From contig JBBMNZ010000019.1 in assembly GCA_037954325.1 (NCBI GenBank), positions 11,911,501 to 11,975,500 of the forward strand: a stretch of 64,000 bases of DNA, given 5' to 3'. This DNA is from Fistularia commersonii (Eukaryota > Chordata > Actinopteri > Syngnathiformes > Fistulariidae). Position numbers and translations under genes: made by a program. Positions 37,395-47,165 of the stretch are shown in pieces (within the stretch, counting starts at the first letter, position 1; each line of letters starts with the position of its first letter). The notes under the pieces were generated by a model that was given only the letters and a program-made list of their open reading frames with translations, made no database searches and had not been told where the DNA came from.

Positions 37395-37620
37395 GTAAAT
37401 GGCCTCCATTTATGTAGCACTTTCTCACCTTTTTACTCCAGATTGCAGTCAACCCATTCACAGACAAACACACTCACACACAAATGGTGGTGCAGACCAG
37501 GACACTGGGCCCAACTTGGGCTTCAAAGTCTTGCCGAAAAGGACACTACGGCATGCTGGGAACCGAGTCATCGACCTTCCAGTTGGAGTGATGCCCACTG
37601 AGCCACAGTCACCCAAATGG
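37395..37620 (-). repeat. SINE family B copy, adjacent to the LTR element
   Basis: Antisense order: 'ccatttatgtagcactttct', 'tgcagtcaacccattcacag', 'tgggcttcaaagtcttgccg', 'aaaaggacactacggcatgc', 'gggaaccgagtcatcgacct' (antisense B box) and 'atgcccactgagccacagtc' (antisense A box). The gypsy element sits immediately to its right, suggesting insertion at the SINE edge. Confidence 0.75.
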
Positions 37621-37625
37621 GGTAT

Positions 37626-37937
37626 TGGCATGATTTTGGAGGGTGTGCCTGACCAAAACAGAAGGACACAAGGCATTTATTGGACAAGGGAGACAGGAAC
37701 CCTCAGGAACTAGGTGCCTGTGAGGAGAGGCAAGGCAAGACAAAGAATGCAGGGATAAGGAACTAGAAAGGGACAACCAACAATCTGGAACTGAAGGGCT
37801 GACAGCAGGCTCCTCTTATCCTCTGCCTGATGAGCTGCAGGTGTGCTCTGCCCCCAGCTGATATCCAAATCAGGTTCTCTAGTGAAGAACAGAGGTGAAG
37901 GGAAAAGCACATAGAGCCCTTGCCCCAGATCCCAACA
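37626..37937 (-). repeat. Downstream (3') LTR, 312 bp, shortened
   Basis: Starts TGGCATGATTTTGG and ends CCCAACA on +. It aligns with 40668-41125 at both ends and in the 'ccaacaatctggaactgaag' to 'gatccaaatcaggttctc' type body. It lacks about 150 bp present in the other LTR (the 'cttaaggagtttacatgaag' to 'aggcgttgacttctg' zone). On the minus strand the LTR opens with TGTTGGGATC. Confidence 0.85.
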
Positions 37938-38029
37938 TCACCCCCCTCAACGGGCACCACCTGTGAGCCCAGAGAAACAAGACGGAAGGGAAGACCTCTA
38001 ATCTGATATGAGGGACTGATCAAAGATGA

Positions 38030-39955
38030 GGGAGCGAAGCCTCCAAGAGCGGTCCTCAGGGAACTAGCCCTCCAAATCCACAAGGAGTTGCCACCCCCAA
38101 ATGAAATCGACAATCCGTCTGACGGAGTACCCAGGGTGCCCCCAACATGAAAAACATGTTTCACCAGCAGCTGAGCAGCTTGAAAAGCTGTGGGGAATGA
38201 GGTGACATGCCTTGGAATACTGGTCCAGTGATGTAATAGATGTCAATAGTTGACCAGAGTCTCTTCAGAATGGTTAGAGGTTGAAGGAGTTGGGCCGACT
38301 GATACCTGGATGGGCAGAAAATCTGGCAGAGTCGGCCCAGAGGATGAGACAAGAGCAGACCGAAGTGGGGATATATGTCTTGGCAGGTGGACCAGTGCCA
38401 GGGTCTGGTTCTGTCTGGAGCGCCTGGTTGATGACATCTTCAATAACCAAAGAGAGAGCCCCAATGGTGCAGTTAGGCGGCAGGATGGAAGCTGGGGTCT
38501 TGTCAGTGTCATTTGGGGATAACTGACAGGAATGAGCATCAGGCTTGGTGGTTTCGGCACCTGGACGATATGAGATGAGAGGTTGAACCAGGAAAAGAAG
38601 AGACCAACAGGATTAAAATGAGTTGAGACATTTGGCTGACTGTCGGTAAGATAGGTTTTTGTGATCTGTCCAGACTAGCACCGGATGCTCGCCACTCCTC
38701 CAAAGCAAGATTGATGGAGTTCCCAATTCCCCACTTTGTAGTTTCTCTTGGCTGGGGACAACCTGCGGGAGTAAAAGGCACAAGGGTGAAGTTTTCCCAT
38801 CAGAGTCTAGAGCATTGTCTCAACTGTCTAGAGCAAATTGTTTGTGGGGATCGGGCTGGGCAAGGACAAGTGCTTGGGAGAACCTCCTCTTCAGGTCCAG
38901 AAAGGCTAAGCCGGCTCTGTGAGAATGTGGTCTTGGTGGAGGTGAGCGCAGTCAGTGGGGAAACAGTTTGACTGTAATTCCGTTTGAAGCGGCAGTAGAC
39001 GTTAGAAAAACCTAAGAACATCAGGGCTGCTTACATTTTCGCTGGGTCGGTGCGAAGCTGTCCGCCCTCTATGATGTAACCGATGACTTGTGGAACTCAC
39101 ATTTCTCGGCTTTTATGTAGTGATGATTTTCCAAGAGACATTGAAGGACAAGGTGGACATGTTTCAGCTAGGGTACTGGAATAAATAAGAATATCATCCT
39201 GGTAGACGAATACAAAGATTGTTCAGGAAGTCGGAGTACAGTTTACTAGGGCTTGAAAATGTGGCTGGGGCATTGTGAAGTCTGAAAGGCATGACTAAGT
39301 ATTCAAAATGTCAAATGGGGGTCTCCCTGGCAGATCCAAACAAGATAGTAGGTGTTGCGGAGGTCGAGCTTGGAAAAAAACGTGGCTCCCTGAGCGGGTT
39401 CGAAGGCTGATGAAAGTAAGGGTAAGGGTTACTTAGTCTTGATGGTGATCTGATTCAGTCCTCTGTAATCAATACAAAGCCAGAGTGAGCCTTCTTCCTT
39501 ATTAACGAAAAAAAAAACCCTGCCCCCAGGGGAGATGATGAGTGGTGGATAATACCTGCAGTGAGTGATTCGTGAATGTATCTTTCAATGGCTTCCCTCT
39601 CAAGACGGGAAAGATAAAAATCCCAGCTTGAAGGTAGCGGAGCCCCAGGGAGAAGATTTATTGCACAGTCATATGGTTGGTGAGGAGAAAGAGAGAGCCT
39701 TGTGTTTGTTAAAGACTTGGCTGGACTCATGATATTTTTCAGGGGACAAGTCAACCGGGTCAGCTTCTTTGGGGTTAGCGGGAAGCAGACTCGGTGGGAT
39801 GGCACTCTGTAGGCAGTGGGATAGGCAGTTATAAGACAAGGATTTGATTCTGCGGACAAACCAGTTAATATGCAGATGTACTTGCTGGAACCAGTTGAAG
39901 CCAAAGACGATAAGTGAGTGCGACATAGGGAAGATGTAGAAGGATATTTGTTCAT
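38030..39955 (-). pseudogene. pol remnant: RT, RNase H-like region, integrase/chromodomain end
   Basis: In order on the minus strand: an RT N-terminal segment 'ERYIHESLTAGIIHHSSSPL' followed by 'GAGFFF' (in 39455-39955); a 'LDLRNTYYLVW'-like catalytic-region remnant near 39330; catalytic 'FVYQDDILIYS' (39193-39204 for YQDD); a 'LALEEWRA' RNase H-type segment near 38690; and a chromodomain-like end ('LVDLEG' then 'SLIFDQSLISD'-type debris) near 38010-38110. The integrase zinc and catalytic regions cannot be found. Many frame breaks make it non-functional. Confidence 0.7.
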
Positions 39956-40029
39956 GGTGGTTTCCGGAAAATATCAATTCTAAGGGCTTGGTTAAGCGGG
40001 TGATCCAGGGTAAGGCTCTACCATTCAGT

Positions 40030-40602
40030 TCAGAGACGTTCAATGGCAGGGGCAGAGGTATGGTTTTCTATCTTTGACTTTAGGACCAGAGAGTGGTCAA
40101 TCAGGGTCTGCTTGCAACCGGAGTTGACGAGTGCATTGAAGCCCAAATAATTGGCGTAAAAAAAAAAAAAGTCGCAGGGAGTGCAAGTCGCAGAGAGTGC
40201 AAGTCGATGAGCGGCACCTGTTCTGGGATGGGCCACAAGACCACTTCTCTCTTCAGCCAGATGGGGCAGGAGGCTATGAAGTGGCCAGAGGATCTGCAGT
40301 AAAGGCACTGGTTGGATAGAAAACTGCGCCGACGTTCCTCCAGAGACAGTTGGGCCTGACAAACCTGCATCGGTTTGGGACCCGGAGTGGCGAATCTGAG
40401 TCTTGGACTGAGGGGGGCGGTGGAGAAGGGAGTCCTGGCACGTTGTGAGGGCCTGGGAGACTGGCAGAGCAGTGGAGACCTCTGTGGGAGGAGAAAGAAA
40501 TGGATTAGGCTGAAGACTCAAAAGTAGCCAAGTAAGCTGATCCAAGCGCTGGTTAGTGCTCTCTTGTTGAAGACAGAGACCTAAGAACAGTGTCATGAGC
40601 AT
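40030..40602 (-). pseudogene. gag-protease remnant with a CCHC zinc knuckle
   Basis: 'STNQRLDQLTWLLLSLQPNP' near the start resembles the N-terminal coiled region of sushi-type Gag. A CCHC knuckle 'CLYCRSSGHFIASC' (40266-40307) has the correct C-x2-C-x4-H-x4-C spacing. It lies in a different frame from the 190-codon ORF, showing a frameshift. A protease-like 'ALVNSGCKQTLID' lies at about 40095-40135, where the catalytic Asp of D-S-G is Asn (VNSG, 40117-40128). The capsid central region is largely deleted. Confidence 0.7.
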
Positions 40603-40667
40603 GGATGAGAGAACTCTGTTCAGACAGGGCTGTCCTGAGAGCGTCCACTGGGTCAGAATGTCCAGAT

Positions 40668-41125
40668 TGTTCCGTTATGATTTTTGGAGAGTGCATCTGA
40701 CCCAAACACAAGGACACTCAGGAGGTAAGATGTCTTAAGGAGTTTACATGAAGGGAGATTGATGGAGAGCTGTGTTGGGTCCGGGTTGTTTCCGGGATTG
40801 CGTCATGGGGGGGTCTAAGGAACAAAGAGCTTGCAAGAAGAGGCGTTGATTCTCAGGAACTAGGGACTAGCAAGGAGAGGCGTTGACTTCTGGGACTAGG
40901 TACTTTTGAGGAAAAGCAAGACAAAGAATACAGGGATAAGGAACTAGCAAGGGACAACCAACAATCTGGCAGTGAAGAGCTGGCAGCCGGCTCCACTTAT
41001 CCTCCACCTGGTGAGGCCTGGTCAGCCGCAGGAGTGCACTGCCCCCAGCTGACATCCAAATCAGGTTCTCGAGAGAACAGAGGTGAAGGGAAAAGCACAC
41101 GGAGCCCTAGCCCCGGATCCCAACA
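40668..41125 (-). repeat. Upstream (5') LTR, 458 bp
   Basis: Starts TGTTCCGTTATGATTTTTGG and ends GGATCCCAACA on +. The short inverted ends TGTT...AACA are intact. It is the longer, probably ancestral form of the LTR. The minus-strand sequence just inside it (ATCTGGACATTCTGACCC) is where a primer-binding site should be; I could not match a tRNA. Confidence 0.85.
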
Positions 41126-41130
41126 GGTAT

Positions 41131-41914
41131 TATTATTAACATTAATAATAATTTATATTACATTATTTATCTTATCAATAATAAAAATAATGATGTATTT
41201 AATTGTTAATAATATTACAGTTACTGCAAATAATAATAATGACAAAAGCAATAATAATCATGATAACAGTAATGATGATTTATTGATTTTTTTTTTGTTA
41301 TTATTACTGTAATTTGGGTATTCTGTCGGTTATCATTTTTTTCAATTGATTTCTTGATTTGAGGCTTATTTTTCCTTCTGAAGAGATTTTTTTACCCCAC
41401 TTATTAAGTAGAATCTTGAACATTAACCCCCTCCCTGACTATAATGGGACTCCTCTTCCTTGAAGAAGATGTGTATTAAGAAGACGGCCCTGACTTTTAA
41501 AAGAGCATCATCTGGACTTCTTCTTGCCCCCCACATCGCCACCCCACCCCCAGCCAACTCTCCTTCTATGTCTCCCCTGATAAAAAAGCAGCCAGATGGC
41601 GGTGAATATATCTCAGATGGACATGGAAGAGACAGAGGCTGTCGGACAGCTTGTAATAGCGGTGTAGTTGCGTATAAGCGAGGAGTAACAACACAAAGAC
41701 AACATCAGCCGCAGCTACGGAGAGACCAGCGGCAAATGATCAGCGCAGCTATTATCAACCAAGAGGGTTATCATTTTCTCTCTACTGTCTTTGGCATTAG
41801 CTGGAATGAAACAGCCCAGTCAAAAGTCCTTGCCCCGCAGCCTTGGGTGATTGGAAAATGATATTAAACCAGACATTGTGTTCCCTGGCACAAAAAAAGG
41901 AGAAAAAGGGATGG

Positions 41915-41959
<45 letters not shown>

Positions 41960-42637
41960 CACACACATAGAAAGCTTCAACAAATGAAGGAAATGGCTGA
42001 GGCCCTGCAGGAGAGAGACGGGGCAGCGGCACGTCATACACACATTTTAGAATACGATTGCATCTCAGAAGCAGATGTGCGAACACACACACACACGTCC
42101 GCGCGCACGCAACACAACAGGACACGCTGAGTGCATGAATTACGCACATAAAAAGAGGATGACAACCACACATGCTACCATGACACAAATGGACTCTGAT
42201 TAGAAAGTATTAGCCAAAAAACATCAGACACAAATGGAAACCACATCAGTAATCTGGTTCTTCTCCAGATGAGGAGAGGGCCCTGTTGCCTGATGGAATC
42301 CTTTTTTTCTGCAGAAAATAAACAAGGCATTTTCCATCTCTATTATTTCATAGAGCCGGAGGGTGGGAGTGGGTAGCCTCCCTACCATGAGAAAAAGATG
42401 GAAAACAAAGCGAGCGGAGGTGCAGGAAAGGATGAGGACATTTGAGCGGCATGATGAGCGCGCGGACAGATTTTCGAGCTCCACTCCAGCCAATGAAAAC
42501 ACCACGATGATGCTGAGGAAGCAGGTTGGTCAAAATAAATAGATGAATATGATCTGGCCGCAATAACACACACACATATGGTGGTCCAAGTTCTAGGGCG
42601 ATGAATATTTATGACTTTAAAAAGAAGATATGTTTCA
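41131..42637. other. Unassigned DNA with AT-rich patch and CA repeat
   Basis: An AT-rich imperfect (ATA/AAT) stretch covers 41135-41330. (CA)n lies at 41917-41956, with a shorter CA patch near 42080-42100. The 133-codon plus ORF at 41460-41861 has no family motif. The interval 41380-41870 is otherwise repeat-free. Confidence 0.5.
41917..41956. repeat. (CA)n microsatellite
   Basis: About 20 uninterrupted CA units. Confidence 0.95.
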
Positions 42638-42766
42638 TATCGAAGCGGTGGTTAGTGCAGCAGCCTCGCAGCAAGGAGGTTCCTGGATGGAATCCAGCGG
42701 CCCTCAGGGAAATGCCTGTGTGGAGTTTGCATGTTCTCCCCTGCTGCCTGTATACCCCCCCCCCCC

Positions 42767-42800
<34 letters not shown>

Positions 42801-42975
42801 CACCCCCTGGCTGAAAACATGCAGCTGGTTAAACCCAAGTCTCTCAATTGGGGATGACTGAATGTCTCAATATGCAGCCCTGTGATTGACAGGTGATCCT
42901 TTCAGGTAAAACCCTGCCTCCCAAACAACAACAGCTGGGATAGGCTCCAGCTGTCACACTCTGAATAAGCCCTCT
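42638..42975 (+). repeat. SINE family A copy with internal C/CA tract
   Basis: A-box-like 'gcggtggttagtgcagcagc' (about 42645), a degenerate B box 'cctggatggaatcc', 'gtgtggagtttgcatgttct', then an inserted C-run and (CA)n (42755-42799), 'atgcagctggttaaacccaa', 'cctgtgattgacaggtgatc' and 'agctgggataggctccagct'. The simple-sequence tract arose inside the copy. Confidence 0.8.
42755..42799. repeat. (C)n(CA)n microsatellite inside a SINE
   Basis: A run of about 14 C is followed by about 14 CA units, located between the 5' and central parts of the SINE copy. Confidence 0.95.
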
Positions 42976-43009
42976 TAGAGAACAGTTATTTCATATAAAC
43001 TCAAATGAG

Positions 43010-43830
43010 TGTATGGTGGCGCCGTGGCACTGTGTTTAGCGCTTCCGCCTCACTGTCGCCATTATTCGATTCTGACAAGGTGCGTTTCGGTCCACGTGCA
43101 GCAGATTATCGGAGACCCTAAACCGCAATGTTTTGAGACTGGTTGTGTCTTTTTATGATGTCTTAGTAAGAAGGTGGTTGTATGTTTTTATATGATGTTT
43201 GAGTGAGAGAGTGAATGGTTGTTTGTATAGATCAGAGCGAGGCAAACTACGGCCCATGGGCCACCTCCGGCCCGTTGGTCTTATTAATCCAGCCCGCAAA
43301 TGATTGGTACAGAATTCATATTTGATGTGAATGATTGGATCAATGAATGCGGGAGCTCAAAAACGAGATTATTTCATTTTTGGAGCTACTTGGGAACACG
43401 AGAATTTTCCTGATCTGACTGACAGATTGGCTTCATGATTTAGCCTTTACTGTGGAAATACTGACACAAATGAATGAACTGGACTTGACGCTACAAGGGA
43501 AAAAAACGGTTTGTGCATGAAATGCAAGCAAACATTATAGCCTTCAAAACCTTCAAAGCAAATGTCAGACAAGTCTGATATGTACTGTTAACAAATGCGT
43601 TTTTTTTTTTTTTTTAAGTATCATATCTTGTGGTGACACGGCCCATCTGTCAAATTTTTAAAGACTGTGCAGCCCTGAGCCAAAAAGTTTGCCTACCTCT
43701 GGTCTAGATGAGGTGTTAATGAGCGAGTTTGTCTCTATATGCTCTATAAGTAAGAGAGTGAAAGGTTGTATGTCTCCATATGTGGCCTTGTGATTCAATG
43801 ATAACTAGTGTATAGAGTGTATAAGGATCC
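43010..43830 (+). repeat. SINE family A copy, split by a hAT element
   Basis: The left part (43010-43232) has a head (gccgtggcactgtgtttagc), a degenerate B box (attcgattctgac) and two or three modules. The right part (43702-43830) resumes with modules (gagagtgaaaggttgtatgt) and 'ggccttgtgattcaatgata'. The hAT-like element at 43233-43701 lies between them, so the SINE is older than that insertion. Confidence 0.8.
43233..43701 (+). mobile_element. hAT element, deletion derivative with transposase fragment
   Basis: 469 bp with inverted ends CAGAGCGAGGCAAACT (left) and the reverse complement of CAGAGGTAGGCAAACT (right). The flanks are GTATAGAT (43225-43232) and GTCTAGAT (43702-43709), an 8-bp target duplication with one difference, as hAT elements make. 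Inside, on +, one frame reads 'HDLAFTVEILTQMNELDLTL' followed by 'QGK' (about 43433-43500), preceded in another frame by 'ENFPDLTDRLA'. This resembles the middle of Charlie-type hAT transposases, the group that also gave rise to GTF2IRD2-like host proteins. Most of the transposase is gone, so it could only have moved in trans. Confidence 0.85.
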
Positions 43831-44269
43831 ACATAAAGAGAAGCGTGCATTTACTTTTTAATTTTACATAAGCGGTTCTCTACTCGGTTTTCTTTATCTA
43901 TTCCAAAGAGCAACGACAGTCAACCATACCATTACGTTTGATAGACAGTCCAAAGCCTACGGTTTAATACGCTCCATATCTCAGGAAGAAAGAACGAAAA
44001 CAAACTCAGATCTCAGTTTTCATGAATTTACCCCTATGAATGAATCGGTTTGGCAAACTTCACACGTTTATTACAGCTACTTTTCCCCTCTGTTTTGTAA
44101 AAGCCTTAAAAAGGAAATCATATATTTCCAGGTGGCATCCTGTTACGTTTACATGAATTCCATGCATCTTCTTATTTATTTGAGGTTCTCTTCTCATTTT
44201 ACTTGATTTTTTTTTCACATTTACTGCCAATTTTTAGGATAATATTCCCAGACAGAAACCCTAAAATGG
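43831..44269. other. Unassigned DNA
   Basis: No coding, RNA or repeat signature recognised. Confidence 0.5.
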
Positions 44270-44470
44270 TCTCAATTTCCAGAGAGCTTTCACACCAAAG
44301 CACTTTCCACCAGATTGAAGTCATCCATTCACACACAGATAGCGGCACAACTGCCTTGCAAGGATGGCTAGGCCATCAGGAGCAACTTTAATCTCTTGCC
44401 TTAGGACACTTGTGGAATTATAGCGAGGGAATTGAGCCACCAACCCTCTGACTGGTACACCTGTTTACAC
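44270..44470 (-). repeat. SINE family B copy
   Basis: Antisense order: 'caaagcactttccaccagat', 'catccattcacacacagata', 'gccatcaggagcaactttaa', 'ctcttgccttaggacacttg', antisense B-box zone 'gaattgagccaccaaccctc' and a degraded head. It is in the same orientation as the copies at 3030 and 37395. Confidence 0.75.
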
Positions 44471-44549
44471 ATACACCCCAATTGTTTCGGATGTCACATT
44501 TTAAATCACTTAAGTATTGCAATTGTTGCATGATGGAATGGCATGTAGG

Positions 44550-44765
44550 CACAGTGGCAAGCGCAAGAGCAGAGCTAGAGGATCAATGTGTCTCTAAATG
44601 ACATGTGGATGAAGGACTGAATGGTCGCGTGTTTATATATGAGGTGTGAATGACAGTGAATAGCTATGACTGTCGAGGAGTGAATGGTTGTTTGTCTCGG
44701 TATGACGTTTGAATGACAGAGTGAATGATTGTCTGTCTATCTGTAGCCCAGTGACTGTGACCTCT
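44550..44765 (+). repeat. SINE family A fragment, module region
   Basis: A weak head (ggcacagtggcaagcgcaag) leads into four or five modules (for example 'gaatggttgtttgtctcggt' and 'gagtgaatgattgtctgtct'), then 'cagtgactgtgacctctgga'. The middle of the SINE (B box to the 'tccaaaaacatg' block) is deleted. The RTE copy begins directly to its right. Confidence 0.7.
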
Positions 44766-44994
44766 GGACCAGTGACAGTCACCACTGTCTTGCACATGTT
44801 TTCTTTCATTCTGGCTGATAGTCTTCAATTGCTTTGTACTCCTGATGCTTCTCTCCATTCATTCCAACCTGTGTAGACCAGTTTCTTTACCTCTTTTCCA
44901 CAGTCTCCATTGCTCTGGACGGTTTACTAAGTACTCCAACTTCTTCATCTCCACTCCCTGTAGCCTCACACTTCCATCCCGGTACCTCTCATTC

Positions 44995-45303
44995 TCACAT
45001 AAATATTCTGTCTTGTTGTAAATAGCCTTCATTCCTCTCCTTTCCTGAGCATACCTCCACCTCTAGATTTTCCTCAATCTGTTCCCTGCTCTCACTACAG
45101 ATCATAGTGTCATCTGCAAACATCATGGTCCATGGAGATTGCTGTGTAACCTCATCTGCCAGCCTGTCCATCGCCACTGCAAACCAGAAGGGGCTCAGAG
45201 CTGATCCCTGATGAAGTCCCAACTCTACCTCCACCTTGAATTTCTCTGTTACACCCACAGCACACCTCACCACTATCTCACAGCTGGCATACAAATCCTG
45301 CAC
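44995..45303 (-). pseudogene. LINE RT catalytic segment with intact FADD
   Basis: A 102-codon open frame reads 'MQDLYASCEIVVRCAVGVTE', 'LGLHQGSALSPFWFAVAMDR', 'LADEVTQQSPWTMMFADDTM', then 'ICSESREQIEENLEVEV'. 'HQGSALSPF' is polymerase motif B and 'FADD' (45109-45120) is the catalytic motif C. After 'VEVCSGKERNEG' the frame drifts, so the thumb region is lost. It is an RT segment of an RTE-type LINE and is out of frame with 45339-45674. Confidence 0.9.
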
Positions 45304-45338
45304 CAGTCTAAGCTACTTCTCCGCTACTTCAGACTTCC

Positions 45339-45674
45339 TCATACAATACCAGAGTCCTCTCTTGGCACCCTGCTGTATGCTTTTTCTAGGTCAACAAAAA
45401 CACAATGCAGCTCCCTCTCGCCTTTTCTGTACTTCTCTATTTGAATACTCAAAGCAAATACTGCATCTGTAGTACTCTTTCCAGGCATGAAGTCATACTG
45501 CTGCTCACAAATGCTGACTTCTGCTCTGGGTCTAGTTTCCACAACTCTTTCCCATAACTTCACTGTATGGCTCATCAACTTTATTCCTCTATAGTTACCA
45601 TAATTCTGCACATCCCCCTTTTTCTTAAAAATGGGCACCATCACATCTTCTCCATTTCTCGGGCATCTTATCAC
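45339..45674 (-). pseudogene. LINE RT fingers/palm segment
   Basis: A 111-codon frame contains 'VPIFKKKGDVQNYGNYRGIK' (finger motif), 'LMSHTVKLWERVVE', 'EQQYDFMPGKSTTDAVFALS' and 'ELHCVFVDLEKAYSRVPRED', in which 'DLEKAYSRV' is motif A with the catalytic Asp kept. These are hallmark blocks of LINE reverse transcriptase and directly precede the motif B/C segment at 44995-45303, with a frame change between them. Confidence 0.9.
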
Positions 45675-46691
45675 TCTCTAAGATTCTGTTTAATAATCAA
45701 GCCAGCAACTCAACCGCTGCCTCTCCTAGACACTTCCGTACCTCCGCAGGTATATCATCGGGACCGACTGCCTTTCCACTCTTCATCCTCCTCAATGTTT
45801 TCCACACTTCACTTTTACTAATCTCTGCTGACTTAATCACCTCTTCTACCATACCCTCCCTTTAAGTTTTTTTTTTTTATTTTCCTCACTCATAAGCTCT
45901 TCAAAGTACTCTCTCCATCTTCCCATCACTCTTCTAGCATCTGTCAATACATGTTCCTCTTTATCCTTAATCACTTGGACCTCCTGTACATCCTGTCCAT
46001 CTCTATCTTTGTTTTACAAACCTGTATGAATCATTCTCTCCCTTCTCACTGTCCAACCGAGAATACAAGTCATCACCCTTTGTTTTGCCATTGCTTCCTA
46101 TATCTGTATCCTTACGCTGTATCTCCCTGTACTCCTGTCTGTTCTCTTGAGTCCCCTCTGTCAGACTTCTTCTTTGCTAACCACTCTCTGTATATTCTTC
46201 CTCATTCCATCACCAAGTCTCCTTATCTACTTTCCCTCCAGATGACAAGTACTCTCCTACCTGTCTCTCTGACCACATTAGCTGTAGTTGTCCAGTTATC
46301 AGGAAGCTCTCCCTGACCATCCAGAATCCTTTTCAACACTGCCCTGAAAAGCATACATCACTCCTCCCTTTTCAGCTTCCACCACTTTGTCTCCTGTTCT
46401 GCCTTTGTCCTCTTGATCTTCCTTGTCACAAGAGTCATCCTACAAACCACCACCCTATGCTGTCTGGCTACACTCTCACCTACCACTACTTAGCAGTCAT
46501 TGATCTCTCTTCAGATGACCTCATCTATACAGGGTGTAGTCCACCTGCATACTCCTACCCCAATTGCAAATTACCCTATGTTCCTGTCTTTTCTGGAAAA
46601 CAATTATTCTCTACAGTTATTTCCATCCTTTTTGCAAAGTCAACCACCATCTGTCCCTTTAGGTTCCTATCCTGTATACCAAACCTGCCCA

Positions 46692-46946
46692 TCACTTCTT
46701 CATCACCTCTATCAGCCAGCACCAACATGTCCGCTGAAGTCTGTGCCAATTCCCACTCTCATCTCTGGGTATATTCTGCATCACTTCATCTAACTCATTC
46801 CAGAACTTCTCATAGTAACTCACAACACTGAGCATCACACCATCAATTTCCAGCCTACATGACATTCTTTTCACCTCCAGAACATTCCTAACAAACTCAA
46901 TGCACAATGTAAAAACTCCTCCTTCAAGAACCCCACAATAGCCCAA
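46692..46946 (-). pseudogene. LINE endonuclease remnant
   Basis: The 84-codon frame has 'MSCRLEIDGVMLSVVSYYEK' followed by 'FWNELDEVMQNIPRDESGNW', which aligns with the remnant at 8083-8277. The nuclease core 'IGADFNGHVG' equivalent is scrambled to 'HRLQRTCWCW' by a frameshift. Confidence 0.75.
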
Positions 46947-47165
46947 TTTCCAGTGGTACCCTGCAGGTTATTGGCACCAATGGCGGTCGTTGTTAACCCG
47001 GGCCTCGACCGATCTAGTATGAGATTCTTAGGTTCAATTTACATGTTTGGTTTTGGCACAAGTTTTATGCCGGATGCCCTTCCTGTTGCAACCCACTCCA
47101 TTTTATTTAGGCTTGGGACCGACTTGGGGAGACACTGGCCTGTGCCTCCCTGAGGCTGGCTCAGA

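Larger units (their letters stand above)
37621..41130 (-). mobile_element. Ty3/gypsy LTR retrotransposon (sushi/chromovirus-like), internally deleted
   Basis: Complete-ended element read on the minus strand, flanked by an exact 5-bp target duplication GGTAT (37621-37625 and 41126-41130). Both LTRs have TG...CA ends. The internal part is only about 2.7 kb and contains gag, protease, RT with an intact YQDD (39193-39204), RNase H-like debris and an integrase C-terminal/chromodomain remnant. A polypurine tract (antisense tcacccccctca, 37938-37949) abuts the downstream LTR. Most of the integrase core is deleted, and frames are broken throughout. Motif order (PR-RT-RH-IN) places it in Ty3/gypsy. 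Confidence 0.9.
44785..47165 (-). mobile_element. RTE-type LINE (Expander-like), second long copy
   Basis: Minus-strand copy of the family at 5893. It carries an endonuclease remnant (46692-46946), RT (45339-45674 and 44995-45303, with FADD at 45109-45120) and the same upstream end (about 46930-47165, shared with 8640-8830). The 3' terminal part present at 5893 and 35941 is missing: the copy stops at the 'ttcattctggctgata' junction near 44820, where the 35941 copy begins. It is broken by stops and indels, but several RT blocks are well preserved. Confidence 0.85.

Noticed and set aside
39193..39204. Endogenous retrovirus as the source of the YxDD motif
   Set aside because: The 5-bp duplication, CCHC knuckle, chromodomain-like end and lack of any env-like region fit a Ty3/gypsy retrotransposon better.
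41460..41861. 133-codon plus-strand ORF
   Set aside because: Mixed composition but no family signature. It ends near a CA repeat and has no supporting splice or promoter evidence.
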